Assembly: GCA_030848925.1 (NCBI GenBank)
Contig: JANFFA010000001.1
Location: 1-64,000, forward strand
DNA from: Rhodalgimonas zhirmunskyi
GTDB taxonomy: Bacteria > Pseudomonadota > Alphaproteobacteria > Rhodobacterales > Rhodobacteraceae
Direction of reading: 5' to 3'
DNA: 64,000 nucleotides
Both the position numbers and the translations under genes were made by a program. Shown in pieces: positions 34,526-42,560 of this stretch; the stretch's first letter is position 1; each line of letters opens with the position of its first letter. Under the pieces are notes generated by a model. It searched no databases and was not told where the DNA came from. It saw only the letters and a program-made list of their open reading frames with translations.

Positions 34526-35155
34526 ATGGAGGAACGGATCATTCAAGGACCGGACTGCGTGGCCGAAGGGGCGGCGTGGCTGGCGGCGCGGGATGCCGGA
34601 ATGGCGCGTGCCGCAGGTCTGGTTGACGAGATTCCGTTGCGATTGCGCGCCGATGGGTTCGAGGCGTTGTTGAATGCAATCGTTAGCCAACAGGTCAGCG
34701 TGGCCAGTGCTGCCGCGATCTGGAAACGGGTTGTGGAAGCCGGGCTGTTGACGCCCGAGGCCGTCTTGGCGGCGGGGGACGAAGGATTGCGCGGGGTCGG
34801 ATTGAGCCGGCCGAAGGTGCGCTATGCGCAGACGCTTGCCAACGCGGGGATCGATTATGCGGCTTTGCGACAGATGCCGGCGAGCGACGTGATCAGGATA
34901 CTGACCTCGGTGACGGGGATCGGAGTTTGGACCGCTGAAATCTATGTGATGTTCTCGCTTGGGCGCGCGGATGTCTTTGCCCCGGGTGATCTGGCCTTGC
35001 AGGAGGCGGCGCGGGGGCTTTACCAGTTGAAAGAGCGCCCGAAGGAGGCCGCGCTGCGAGAGATGGCGCAGGACTGGGCGCCATGGCGGTCGGTTGCGGC
35101 GCGCCTTCTCTGGGCCTATTACCGGGTTGAGAAGCAGCGGGAAGGGATCGCATGA
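34526..35155 (+). CDS. AlkA-type DNA-3-methyladenine glycosylase (HhH-GPD)
   Basis: 209 residues from ATG 34526; the frame extends upstream into arsM and is not used there. Residues ~45-190 form an HhH-GPD glycosylase. I-V-S-Q-Q-V-S-V-A-S-A-A is at ~51-62, the hairpin L-T-S-V-T-G-I-G-V-W-T-A-E at ~124-136, and V-F-A-P-G-D-L-A-L-Q contains the catalytic aspartate near 153. It lacks the AlkA N-terminal domain, like the short MAG2 enzymes. It removes alkylated purines. It begins 16 bases after arsM and overlaps the next gene (ATGA). With tag in the window this is a second 3-methyladenine glycosylase. Confidence 0.92.
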   Translation: MEERIIQGPDCVAEGAAWLAARDAGMARAAGLVDEIPLRLRADGFEALLNAIVSQQVSVASAAAIWKRVVEAGLLTPEAVLAAGDEGLRGVGLSRPKVRYAQTLANAGIDYAALRQMPASDVIRILTSVTGIGVWTAEIYVMFSLGRADVFAPGDLALQEAARGLYQLKERPKEAALREMAQDWAPWRSVAARLLWAYYRVEKQREGIA

Positions 35156-35817
35156 CGCGGGTATTGCAAGCGGGCCGTAAGGGGCCGAAATCAGGGAGCA
35201 CACGATCCGTCGTGGTGTTCCTTCATGGGTATGGGGCGAACGGAGCCGACCTTTTGGGGTTGGCTGATCCGTTGGCCGATCATCTGCCCGATACGCTTTT
35301 CGTGGCACCCGATGCGCCCGAGGCCTGTGCCGGGGCGCCGTTTGGTTTTCAGTGGTTTCCGATCCCGTGGATCGATGGCTCGTCCGAGGAAGAAGCCGAG
35401 CGCGGGATGCGTGCGGCGGTGGAAGACCTGAATGCGTTTCTGGATGCATTGTTGGTGGATGAGGACTTGTTGCCCGAGCAGATGGTCCTGTTCGGGTTCA
35501 GCCAAGGCACGATGATGAGCCTGCATGTCGCGCCGCGTCGCGAGGACGAGATCGCCGGGATCGTGGCCTTCTCGGGGCGGTTGCTATCGCCGGAGTTGCT
35601 GGCGGACGAGGCGGTTTCGAAGCCGCCGATCCTTCTGGTGCATGGCGATGCGGATGATGTGGTGCCGCCGCAATCGCTTCCCGAGGCGGCAGAGGCCTTG
35701 CAGGAGGCGGGCTTCACTGAGGTCTATGCGCATATCATGAAAGGCACGGCCCACGGCATCGCGCCGGATGGTCTTTCGGTTGCGCTGGCTTTCATGCGCG
35801 ACAAGCTGGGCCTCTGA
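35152..35817 (+). CDS. Phospholipase/carboxylesterase-family alpha/beta hydrolase
   Basis: 221 residues. V-V-V-F-L-H-G-Y-G-A-N-G-A-D-L at ~20-34, nucleophile motif G-F-S-Q-G-T-M at ~115-121, aspartate in V-H-G-D-A-D-D-V-V-P (~165) and the late histidine in G-T-A-H-G-I match the Abhydrolase_2 (EstB/acyl-protein thioesterase-like) family. It hydrolyses short esters or acyl groups; the natural substrate is unknown. Translationally coupled to the glycosylase gene by ATGA. A terminator lies about 106 bases after the stop. Confidence 0.9.
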   Translation: MTRVLQAGRKGPKSGSTRSVVVFLHGYGANGADLLGLADPLADHLPDTLFVAPDAPEACAGAPFGFQWFPIPWIDGSSEEEAERGMRAAVEDLNAFLDALLVDEDLLPEQMVLFGFSQGTMMSLHVAPRREDEIAGIVAFSGRLLSPELLADEAVSKPPILLVHGDADDVVPPQSLPEAAEALQEAGFTEVYAHIMKGTAHGIAPDGLSVALAFMRDKLGL

Positions 35818-35866
35818 GAGGGTAAAGCAGACCTTAACGCGGCGCGCGGTGCCAGCGCGCGCCGGT

Positions 35867-35895
35867 TTGACCGAACGTACGGTCCGAGATAGCTT
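35867..35895 (+). promoter_or_regulatory. Possible promoter ahead of the GTA cluster
   Basis: TTGACC (35867-35872), 17 bases, then TAGCTT (35890-35895). The -35 element is good, the -10 poor. It is the only sigma70-like pair I see between the esterase stop and GTA g1. It lies upstream of the terminator hairpin at 35923, so a transcript from it would have to pass that hairpin. Confidence 0.3.
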
Positions 35896-35922
35896 TTCTT
35901 GCATGCTGGACGTCTTTCGCAC

Positions 35923-35955
35923 ACGGCCCCGGGGAAACCCCGGTGGCCGTTTTTT
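35923..35955 (+). terminator. Strong terminator (or attenuator) upstream of the GTA cluster
   Basis: Nested perfect arms: ACGGCC (35923-35928) with GGCCGT (35945-35950), and CCGGGG (35929-35934) with CCCCGG (35938-35943), loop AAA and a single bulged T. A run of T follows. It lies 106 bases after the esterase stop and 72 bases before GTA g1. It could simply end the esterase transcript or act in the GTA leader. Confidence 0.8.
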
Positions 35956-36026
35956 CGTGTTTTTTCCATGTGCTGAAGTCTGGCGTGGAGGCGGTGACCC
36001 GCAACATAGCGAGGCAAGCGATCCCT

Positions 36027-36374
36027 ATGAGCAAAACGCGATCGGATGATCCCGCGACCCGGCTGGCCCGGGCGGTGGAGATCATTGAAACCCAATTGAG
36101 CGCCATGGCTGAACACCTAGAGGAGCTGCACAGGCGGCTTTGTGCGGGTGATCCGGCGGCCATCGCTGCCGTCGGGGCCAAGGCCCATGACGTGCGCGAG
36201 TGGCTGCGCATTGCAAAGGAAATGGAGGCAAGACTTGAAACACGTCGCCAAAACGGGACTGGAGAGCGGCCCGGAGATATCGACTTCGACGCAGCGCGGG
36301 CTGGAATCCGGTGCCGCCTGGATCGCCTCAGAAGTTGTCGGGATACAAGAGGCGTTTCTCGACAGCCTGAGTGA
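36027..36374 (+). CDS. GTA g1: putative small terminase subunit
   Basis: 115 residues from ATG 36027. A-R-A-V-E-I-I-E-T-Q-L at ~16-26 followed by a helical, charged sequence (A-H-D-V-R-E-W-L-R-I-A-K-E-M-E) is the pattern of RcGTA g1, the small terminase-like DNA-binding subunit of gene transfer agents. Its basic C-terminus overlaps the start of g2. It would help feed random host DNA to the packaging motor. The ribosome-binding site is weak (GAGG is too far upstream). First gene of the 14-kb cluster. Confidence 0.78.
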   Translation: MSKTRSDDPATRLARAVEIIETQLSAMAEHLEELHRRLCAGDPAAIAAVGAKAHDVREWLRIAKEMEARLETRRQNGTGERPGDIDFDAARAGIRCRLDRLRSCRDTRGVSRQPE

Positions 36375-37647
36375 GGAAGAGTTGCTGGCTCTGCCCTATC
36401 TGTTCGACTTCTGGGCCATGGAACATCAGTTGCCGCCCGAATGGGATTGGCGGACCTGGGTGATCATGGGTGGTCGCGGCGCGGGCAAGACCCGGGCTGG
36501 ATCAGAATGGGTCAGGGCGCAGGTCGAGGGGGCAAAGCCCGCCGATCCAGGTCGCTGCCACCGTATCGCGCTGGTGGGCGAGACTGTGGATCAGGTGCGC
36601 GAAGTGATGATTTTTGGCGAAAGCGGGATACTTGCCTGTTCTCCGCCCGATCGACGGCCCGAGTGGCAGGCGGGGCGCAAGCGGCTGATCTGGCCCAACG
36701 GCGCAGTGGCGCAGGTGTTTTCGGCACATGACCCCGAGGGGTTGCGCGGCCCACAGTTCGACGGGGCTTGGGTCGATGAACTGGCCAAGTGGAAACGGGC
36801 GCAGGACACGTGGGATATGCTGCAATTCGGCCTGCGTCTGGGGGAAAGCCCGCGGGTGTGTGTGACCACCACGCCAAGGAATGTGGGAGTTCTGAAGGCG
36901 CTTCTTGCCCTGACATCGACGGTTGTCACCAGCGCGCCGACCGAGGCAAACGCGGCGAATCTGGCCGCGAGTTTCCTTGATGAAGTTAAGGCGCGCTATG
37001 CCGGAACGCGGTTGGGGCGGCAGGAACTAGAGGGCGTTTTGCTTGACGATGTCGAGGGTGCGCTTTGGACATCTTCGGCGTTGGAGGCGGGCCGGGTGCG
37101 AGCCATGCCCGAGATGAGCCGGATCGTGGTGGCTGTCGATCCGCCGGTCACGGGCCATGCGGGCAGCGATGAATGTGGCATCGTGGTGGTTGGGGCCGTG
37201 ACCGAGGGGCCGGTGCAGGACTGGCGCGCCTATGTGCTGGCGGATGCAAGCGTCAGGGCCGCAAGTCCGGCGCAATGGGCGCGGGCGGCGATTTCGGCGA
37301 TGGAGCAGTATGGCGCCGAAAAGCTGGTGGCCGAGGTGAATCAGGGCGGTGATCTGGTCGAATCGGTAATCCGTCAGGTGGATCCGTTGGTGCCGTTCAA
37401 GAAGGTGCACGCAAGCAAAGGCAAGGCCGCGCGGGCCGAGCCCGTGGCCGCACTCTATGAGCAGGGCCGGGTGCATCACGTGGCGGGCACACTGGGCGAG
37501 TTGGAGGACCAGATGTGCCGCATGACGACCCATGGCTACGAGGGCAAGGGCAGCCCGGATCGTGTGGATGCGCTGGTCTGGGCGTTGCACGACTTGATGA
37601 TCGAGCCGGGTGCGAAATGGCGCAAGCCGCAGGTTCGGGCGCTTTGA
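36235..37647 (+). CDS. GTA g2: large terminase (DNA-packaging ATPase/nuclease)
   Basis: 470 residues from TTG 36235, chosen because GGAGG lies seven bases before it; it overlaps g1 by 140 bases and the exact start is uncertain. The ATPase half has Walker A G-G-R-G-A-G-K-T at ~79-86 and Walker B F-D-G-A-W-V-D-E-L-A-K-W. The RNase H-like nuclease half begins around R-I-V-V-A-V-D-P-P and carries A-E-V-N-Q-G-G-D and D-A-L-V-W-A-L-H-D. It cuts and packages ~4-kb host DNA pieces into GTA heads. GTA terminases lack sequence specificity for their own cluster. Confidence 0.93.
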   Translation: MKHVAKTGLESGPEISTSTQRGLESGAAWIASEVVGIQEAFLDSLSEEELLALPYLFDFWAMEHQLPPEWDWRTWVIMGGRGAGKTRAGSEWVRAQVEGAKPADPGRCHRIALVGETVDQVREVMIFGESGILACSPPDRRPEWQAGRKRLIWPNGAVAQVFSAHDPEGLRGPQFDGAWVDELAKWKRAQDTWDMLQFGLRLGESPRVCVTTTPRNVGVLKALLALTSTVVTSAPTEANAANLAASFLDEVKARYAGTRLGRQELEGVLLDDVEGALWTSSALEAGRVRAMPEMSRIVVAVDPPVTGHAGSDECGIVVVGAVTEGPVQDWRAYVLADASVRAASPAQWARAAISAMEQYGAEKLVAEVNQGGDLVESVIRQVDPLVPFKKVHASKGKAARAEPVAALYEQGRVHHVAGTLGELEDQMCRMTTHGYEGKGSPDRVDALVWALHDLMIEPGAKWRKPQVRAL

Positions 37648-37797
37648 CAGGGAGGCGCGGAGACAGCGCACGGTGCTGTTAGGGCTTTTTAAACCTTTTA
37701 GGGAAAGATGCCTCACAAGACGGGAACAAGACCCGGACTAGACATCAAGATTTTCGGCCAAGTCTTTGGCCTGACACACGAAATCGAGGAGCATCGG

Positions 37798-38982
37798 ATG
37801 GCGGTTTTCAACCTCTTCAAACCCCGGGAACAAGCGGTCCCGGAACAGAAGGCAAGTGCGGCCGGCCGGGTCATGGCCTTCTCGGGGGCGGGGCGTGTGG
37901 CTTGGAGCCCGCGTGATGCTGTGTCGCTGACGCGGGCCGGATTCGCGGGCAACCCGGTGGGCTTTCGTGCCGTGAAGATGATTGCGGAAGCGGCAGCGGC
38001 GCTTCCGCTGGTGCTTCAGGATGACGAGACGCGCTATTCGGCGCATCCGATCCTGGGGCTTATCAAACGGCCCAACCCGGCGCAGGGGCGGGCAGAGATG
38101 TTCGAGGCGCTGTATGGCCAGCTGCTGCTGACCGGGAATGCCTACCTCGAGGCAGTCGGCGCGCAAGGAGTGCCATTGGAACTACATGTGCTGCGCTCGG
38201 ACCGGATGAGCGTGATCCCGGGCGCAGATGGCTGGCCGATTGGCTATGAATATGCGGTCGGCGGGCGCAAGCACCGCTTCACCCTTGGCGAAGGGGTGCC
38301 GCCGATCTGCCATATCAAGAGCTTCCATCCGCAAGATGACCATTATGGGTTGAGCCCGATGCAGGCGGCGGCGCAGGCAGTGGACGTGCACAACAGCGCA
38401 AGTCGCTGGTCCAAGGCGCTTCTGGACAACGCAGCGCGGCCCTCGGGCGCGATTGTTTATCGCGGAGCGGATGGGCAGGGCAGCCTGAGCGAGGATCAAT
38501 ACCACCGCCTGCAAGATGAGATGGAAACCTATCATCAAGGCGCGCGCAATGCCGGGCGGCCGATGCTGCTGGAAGGCGGTCTGGATTGGAAGCCGATGGG
38601 GTTCAGCCCGTCGGATATGGAGTTCCTCAAAACCAAGGAAGGTGCCGCGCGTGAAATCGCGCTGGCCTTTGGGGTGCCGCCGATGCTGTTGGGAATACCG
38701 GGCGATGCGACCTACGCGAATTATCAAGAGGCAAACCGGGCGTTCTATCGCCTGACGGTTTTGCCGTTGGCAACGCGGGTGGCTGCGGCTGTGTCGGAGT
38801 GGTTGGCGCAATTCGCGGGTGAGAAGCTGGAATTGAAACCCGATCTCGACCAGGTGCCGGCGCTGGCCGCGGAACGTGATGCGCAATGGGCGCGGGTGGC
38901 GCAGGCCGGGTTCCTGACGGATGCAGAGAAGCGGCAGCTGCTGGGTCTACCCGCGTTGGCAGACGGTGACGCAGATGAGTGA
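37798..38982 (+). CDS. GTA g3: portal protein
   Basis: 394 residues from ATG 37798, behind CGAGGAGC; the frame extends upstream but without homology. It is an HK97-type phage portal. Y-E-A-L-Y-G-Q-L-L-L-T-G-N-A-Y-type sequence lies near ~105-115, H-I-K-S-F-H-P-Q-D-D-H-Y-G-L-S-P near 175, and F-G-V-P-P-M-L-L-G-I-P-G-D-A-T-Y-A-N-Y near 295-313. It forms the dodecameric ring at the head vertex through which DNA is pumped. The 3' end overlaps the small g3.5 gene. A 150-base gap separates it from g2, larger than other gaps in the cluster. Confidence 0.95.
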   Translation: MAVFNLFKPREQAVPEQKASAAGRVMAFSGAGRVAWSPRDAVSLTRAGFAGNPVGFRAVKMIAEAAAALPLVLQDDETRYSAHPILGLIKRPNPAQGRAEMFEALYGQLLLTGNAYLEAVGAQGVPLELHVLRSDRMSVIPGADGWPIGYEYAVGGRKHRFTLGEGVPPICHIKSFHPQDDHYGLSPMQAAAQAVDVHNSASRWSKALLDNAARPSGAIVYRGADGQGSLSEDQYHRLQDEMETYHQGARNAGRPMLLEGGLDWKPMGFSPSDMEFLKTKEGAAREIALAFGVPPMLLGIPGDATYANYQEANRAFYRLTVLPLATRVAAAVSEWLAQFAGEKLELKPDLDQVPALAAERDAQWARVAQAGFLTDAEKRQLLGLPALADGDADE

Positions 38983-39205
38983 CGAGAAGCGCTATGGCTT
39001 CGAGGCGTTCGATTGCGCCCCGGCGCTGCGGCTTGAAGCGCATGAGCGGGTGTCACTGTTGCAGCACGAAGGGCTGTGCCGTCGTCTCGAGAAGATGGAA
39101 GAGATGATGGAGAAGCTGGAAAAGCGTTTGTGGCTAACGGTTTACGGCATCGTTGCCGTGATCCTGACGCAGGCTGTGCAGTCGATCCTGGAGATGAAGC
39201 CGTGA
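38975..39205 (+). CDS. GTA g3.5: small coiled-coil/membrane-segment protein
   Basis: 76 residues. After a polar start, E-G-L-C-R-R-L-E-K-M-E-E-M-M-E-K-L-E is a strong heptad-like helix, followed by one hydrophobic segment (V-Y-G-I-V-A-V-I-L-T-Q-A-V) near 56-70. This is the form of the small protein encoded between portal and protease in RcGTA-type clusters. Its ATG overlaps the portal stop and its TGA overlaps the GTG start of the protease gene. Role unknown. Confidence 0.8.
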   Translation: MSDEKRYGFEAFDCAPALRLEAHERVSLLQHEGLCRRLEKMEEMMEKLEKRLWLTVYGIVAVILTQAVQSILEMKP

Positions 39206-39792
39206 GTGCGGGAGATACGAAGATGGAAATAGATCTGGAAAACGCGCTGGAGCGCAAGTTCTGCCGGTTCGACGGTGAGGTCGAGGTGCACGAGAGCGCG
39301 GGCGGGACGGTGATCGAAGGCTATGCCAGCCTGTTCGGTGCCCGAGACCAAGGCGGCGATGTCGTGGAAAAGGGTGCCTATGCCGAGAGCCTCAAGCGGC
39401 TGGCGGCGGATGGGCGGCGGGTCAAGATGCTGTGGCAGCATGACCCGGCGCAACCGATCGGAATCTGGGACGAGGTGCGCGAGGATGAGCGTGGGCTTTA
39501 TGTCAAAGGGCGTTTGTTGGAAAGCGTGGGCCGGGCCCGCGAGGCCGCAGCGCTGATCGCGGCGGGGGCCATTGATGGTCTGTCGATCGGCTATCGCACC
39601 TTGCGTGCGGCGAAAGACGAGAAGGGGCTTCGGCTTCTCAAGGAACTGGAGCTTTGGGAGGTGTCGCTGGTGACCTTTCCGATGCTGCCCAGTGCGCGGG
39701 TGGGGGCGAAGGGCGAGGTGCCCGGGTCCGACACCCTGCGCGAATTGGCGGCGGCCTTCGAGGACGCGCGCCGGGAGTTGGCGCGCGACTAG
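39202..39792 (+). CDS. GTA g4: HK97-type prohead protease
   Basis: 196 residues from GTG 39202 (GTGA overlap with g3.5); ATG 39223 is an alternative. The U35 prohead protease fold is marked by G-Y-A-S-L-F-G near 40-46, catalytic His80 in L-W-Q-H-D and Ser128 in G-L-S-I-G-Y, and V-S-L-V-T-F-P-M-L-P-S-A near the end. It removes the N-terminal delta (scaffold) part of the capsid protein during head maturation. Directly upstream of the capsid gene, as in HK97 and RcGTA. Confidence 0.93.
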   Translation: MSAGDTKMEIDLENALERKFCRFDGEVEVHESAGGTVIEGYASLFGARDQGGDVVEKGAYAESLKRLAADGRRVKMLWQHDPAQPIGIWDEVREDERGLYVKGRLLESVGRAREAAALIAAGAIDGLSIGYRTLRAAKDEKGLRLLKELELWEVSLVTFPMLPSARVGAKGEVPGSDTLRELAAAFEDARRELARD

Positions 39793-39826
39793 ACGCGCTT
39801 AGGACCAATCGAGAGGAACTGCCAAA

Positions 39827-41008
39827 ATGAGCGATCCCGAGACCAAGTCCCGGGCCGGGGGAGATGTGTCTCCGATGGCCGAGGTGAAGTCTGCATTGAG
39901 TGGCTTCATGAGCGATCTCAAAGGCTTCAAAGGCGAAATTGAACTGAAACTTCAACAGCAGGAAGAACGAATGACCATGCTTGACCGTAAGACCCACATC
40001 ACGGCGCGCCCGGCGCTGGCCGCGGCTGCCGATGCGGATGCACCGCACCAGAAAGCCTTTGACGCCTATTTGCGTTCGGGAGACGACGATGGCCTGCGCG
40101 GCCTTGAGCTGGAAGGCAAGGCGATGAGCAGCTCTGTCGCTTCGGACGGCGGCTATCTTGTTGATCCGCAAACGGCGGACACCATCAAGAGCGTGCTGGA
40201 AGCGACGGCTTCGATCCGCGCCATTGCGAATGTCGTCAATGTTGAAGCAACGTCCTTTGACGTGCTGATCGACCACACCGATGTGGGCGCGGGTTGGGCC
40301 ACCGAAACCGCTTCGACCAGTGAGACGGGCACGCCGTCGATTGATCGCATCACCATCCCGCTGCACGAGCTTTCGGCGCTTCCCAAGGCGTCGCAGCGCC
40401 TGCTGGATGACAGCGCGTTCGATATCGAGGGTTGGCTTGCCGGCCGGATCGCCGACAAGTTTGCCCGTGCCGAGGCGGCGGCCTTCGTCGGTGGCGACGG
40501 CATCGACAAGCCCACCGGTATCCTGACCCATTCGACTGTCGACAACGATGCCTGGACCTGGGGCAACATTGGCTATGTTCCAACGGGCGTGGATGGCGAT
40601 TTCAACGGCGGCGAGGCGATCATCGACCTGGTTTACGCGCTGGGTGCGCAATACCGGGCCAATGGCACCTTCGTGATGAATTCGAAAACCGCCGGCGCCG
40701 TGCGTAAGCTGAAGGACAATGATGGCCGCTTCCTGTGGTCGGATGGTCTGGCGGCTGGTGAACCTGCGCGCCTGCTGGGCTACCCGGTGCTGATCGCCGA
40801 GGATATGCCCGATATGGCCACCGATGCCTATGCCGTTGCCTTTGGCGATTTCGAGGCCGGTTACACCGTCGCCGAACGCCCCGACCTGCGCGTGTTGCGC
40901 GATCCGTTCTCGGCCAAGCCGCATGTCCTGTTCTATGCGACCAAGCGCGTCGGCGGGGATGTGAGCGATTTCGCCGCGATCAAACTACTGAAGTTCGCCA
41001 CCGCGTAA
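39827..41008 (+). CDS. GTA g5: major capsid protein (HK97 fold)
   Basis: 393 residues. The first ~60 residues are a charged coiled-coil (K-G-E-I-E-L-K-L-Q-Q-Q-E-E-R-M), the delta domain cut off by the protease. The HK97 fold follows, with G-G-Y-L-V-D-P near 107-113, a central V-G-G-D-G and K-P-T-G-I-L-T near 222-233, and F-V-M-N-S-K-T-A-G-A near 280-290. RcGTA capsid is the landmark protein of these particles. A GC-rich hairpin lies five bases after its stop, probably setting the ratio to downstream genes. Start ATG 39827 follows GAGAGG. Confidence 0.96.
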   Translation: MSDPETKSRAGGDVSPMAEVKSALSGFMSDLKGFKGEIELKLQQQEERMTMLDRKTHITARPALAAAADADAPHQKAFDAYLRSGDDDGLRGLELEGKAMSSSVASDGGYLVDPQTADTIKSVLEATASIRAIANVVNVEATSFDVLIDHTDVGAGWATETASTSETGTPSIDRITIPLHELSALPKASQRLLDDSAFDIEGWLAGRIADKFARAEAAAFVGGDGIDKPTGILTHSTVDNDAWTWGNIGYVPTGVDGDFNGGEAIIDLVYALGAQYRANGTFVMNSKTAGAVRKLKDNDGRFLWSDGLAAGEPARLLGYPVLIAEDMPDMATDAYAVAFGDFEAGYTVAERPDLRVLRDPFSAKPHVLFYATKRVGGDVSDFAAIKLLKFATA

Positions 41009-41012
41009 GCTG

Positions 41013-41055
41013 GTGCGAGAGGGGGGCGGGGCCTGCTTGCCCCCCTTGGTCGCAC
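41013..41055 (+). terminator. GC-rich hairpin directly after the GTA capsid gene
   Basis: Arms GTGCGA (41013-41018) with TCGCAC (41050-41055) and GGGGGGC (41021-41027) with GCCCCCC (41039-41045) form a long stem with a short internal loop. There is no T-run, so it may be an mRNA-stabilising end or a partial terminator. More GC dyads (CGGGG/CCCCG near 41075-41090) follow before g6 starts at 41181. It is the largest gap inside the tightly packed cluster. Confidence 0.6.
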
Positions 41056-41180
41056 ACGCCCGGGCCGGGGTTTTGCCCCGCTGTCCTTCTCCGTCCGGGT
41101 GATGCCCGGGTGCGTGCGGCACAACTGTCCCTTCGAGGGGCCCGAAACTGCCCCGACCGGAAGGGCGAAGATTTGGAGTT

Positions 41181-41786
41181 ATGTCCATGATGTTGATCGA
41201 AGAAACGCCTGTCCCGTTGGCCGCGCTGCCGGTCGAGGCGTTCAAGGCGCATCTGCGGCTGGGTTCGGGCTTTGCCGAGGACAGCCTGCAGGATGCGGTG
41301 CTTGAGAGTTTCCTGCGCGCCGCCATCGCGGCGATTGAGGCGCGCACTGGCAAGATCCTGATCGAGCGCAATTTTAGCTGGTCGCTAAATCGCTGGCGCG
41401 ATCCGATGGGGCAGGCGCTGCCCGTGGCGCCGGTAAACGCGATCCTTGAACTGGCGCTGATAAACCGGGCCGATGAAGAGGACATCATTGATCCGGAACT
41501 TTACCGGCTTGAAGTTGATTTGCAGCGCCCGAAGCTTTGCCCGCAAGGCTCAATCCTGCCGACAATCCCAAGCGGGGGGACGGCGCGGATCCGGTTCACT
41601 GCCGGATATGGCGGGGCGTTCGACGATCTGCCCGCTGATCTGGGACAGGCCGTGATGCTGTTGTCGGCGCATTACTATGAATACCGCAATGATACGGGGC
41701 TTGGCGATGGGTGTATGCCCTTTGGCGTCACCGCCTTGACCGAGCGCTATCGCACGGTGCGGATGTTCGGGGGGGCGCCGTCATGA
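41181..41786 (+). CDS. GTA g6: head-tail connector (adaptor) protein
   Basis: 201 residues from ATG 41181; an ATG two codons later is possible. P-V-P-L-A-A-L-P-V-E-A-F-K-A-H-L-R near the start, then I-E-A-R-T-G-K and R-I-R-F-T-A-G-Y-G, are typical of the phiE125 gp8/HK97 gp6-like connectors in GTA clusters. It sits under the portal and joins head to tail. Its stop overlaps the start of g7 (ATGA). Confidence 0.88.
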   Translation: MSMMLIEETPVPLAALPVEAFKAHLRLGSGFAEDSLQDAVLESFLRAAIAAIEARTGKILIERNFSWSLNRWRDPMGQALPVAPVNAILELALINRADEEDIIDPELYRLEVDLQRPKLCPQGSILPTIPSGGTARIRFTAGYGGAFDDLPADLGQAVMLLSAHYYEYRNDTGLGDGCMPFGVTALTERYRTVRMFGGAPS

Positions 41787-42121
41787 ACCTGCCGCTTCTC
41801 AACCGGCGCCTGATGCTCGAAGGGGCGCAGCGTGTCGCAGATGGCGCCGGTGGTTTTACCAAAACATGGGTGCCGCTGGGCGCACACTGGGCCGAGGTCA
41901 AGCCGCGCACAGGGCGCGAGAGGGCGGGTGAGGCCGTTTCGGTTTCGACCATGGGCTATCGCATCACGGTGCGTGGTGCGCCGGTCGGCATGAGCGCAAG
42001 GCCGCAGCCCGACCAACGCTTTCGCGAGGGCACGCGCATCTTCCTAATCCGTGCCGTTGCAGAACGTGACCCCGACGGGCGGTACCTGACGTGTTTCGCT
42101 GATGAGGAGGTAGTGGCATGA
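41783..42121 (+). CDS. GTA g7: head closure (stopper) protein
   Basis: 112 residues. L-L-N-R-R-L-M-L-E, D-G-A-G-G-F-T-K-T-W and W-A-E-V-K-P-R-T-G-R-E near 38-48 are hallmarks of the SPP1 gp16/HK97 gp7-like head-tail joining family. Coupled by ATGA overlaps to both g6 and g8. It would seal the connector channel after packaging. Confidence 0.88.
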   Translation: MNLPLLNRRLMLEGAQRVADGAGGFTKTWVPLGAHWAEVKPRTGRERAGEAVSVSTMGYRITVRGAPVGMSARPQPDQRFREGTRIFLIRAVAERDPDGRYLTCFADEEVVA

Positions 42122-42528
42122 GCTATGGTGTTGCCTCGGCCTTGCAAGCGGCCGTTTATCAGCGGGTATCGAGCGATCCTGCGGTGATCGGGCTTGTCGG
42201 TAGTGCCATCTATGATGCGCTTCCGCCCGGCAGCCTGCCCGCGACATACGTTACGCTGGGTCCGGAAAACGTGCGCGACAAGTCCGACAAATCTGGGCGC
42301 GGCGCGCTGCATACGATCACGATTTCGGTGGTGACCGATAGCGCCGGTTTCCAGACCGCGAAGGACGTGGCCGCCGCCATCAGCGATGCGCTCGACGGCA
42401 GCGATCTGACTCTTACACGTGGCGCGCTGATCTATCTCAACTTCGACCGGGCGCTGGCCAAGCTGGAAGGCACGGGCGCACAGCGCCGCATTGACCTGCG
42501 TTTTCGGGCGCGGGTCGAAGATGACTGA
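42118..42528 (+). CDS. GTA g8: tail terminator protein (DUF3168)
   Basis: 136 residues. L-Q-A-A-V-Y-Q-R-V near residues 7-15, then P-A-T-Y-V-T-L-G and a C-terminal R-R-I-D-L-R-F-R-A-R-V belong to DUF3168, the tail-terminator/completion proteins of siphophages and GTAs. It caps the tail tube at the head side. ATGA overlap with g7. Confidence 0.88.
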   Translation: MSYGVASALQAAVYQRVSSDPAVIGLVGSAIYDALPPGSLPATYVTLGPENVRDKSDKSGRGALHTITISVVTDSAGFQTAKDVAAAISDALDGSDLTLTRGALIYLNFDRALAKLEGTGAQRRIDLRFRARVEDD

Positions 42529-42560
42529 ACTTTATTCACAAGCAAGACTGGAGAGATGAG

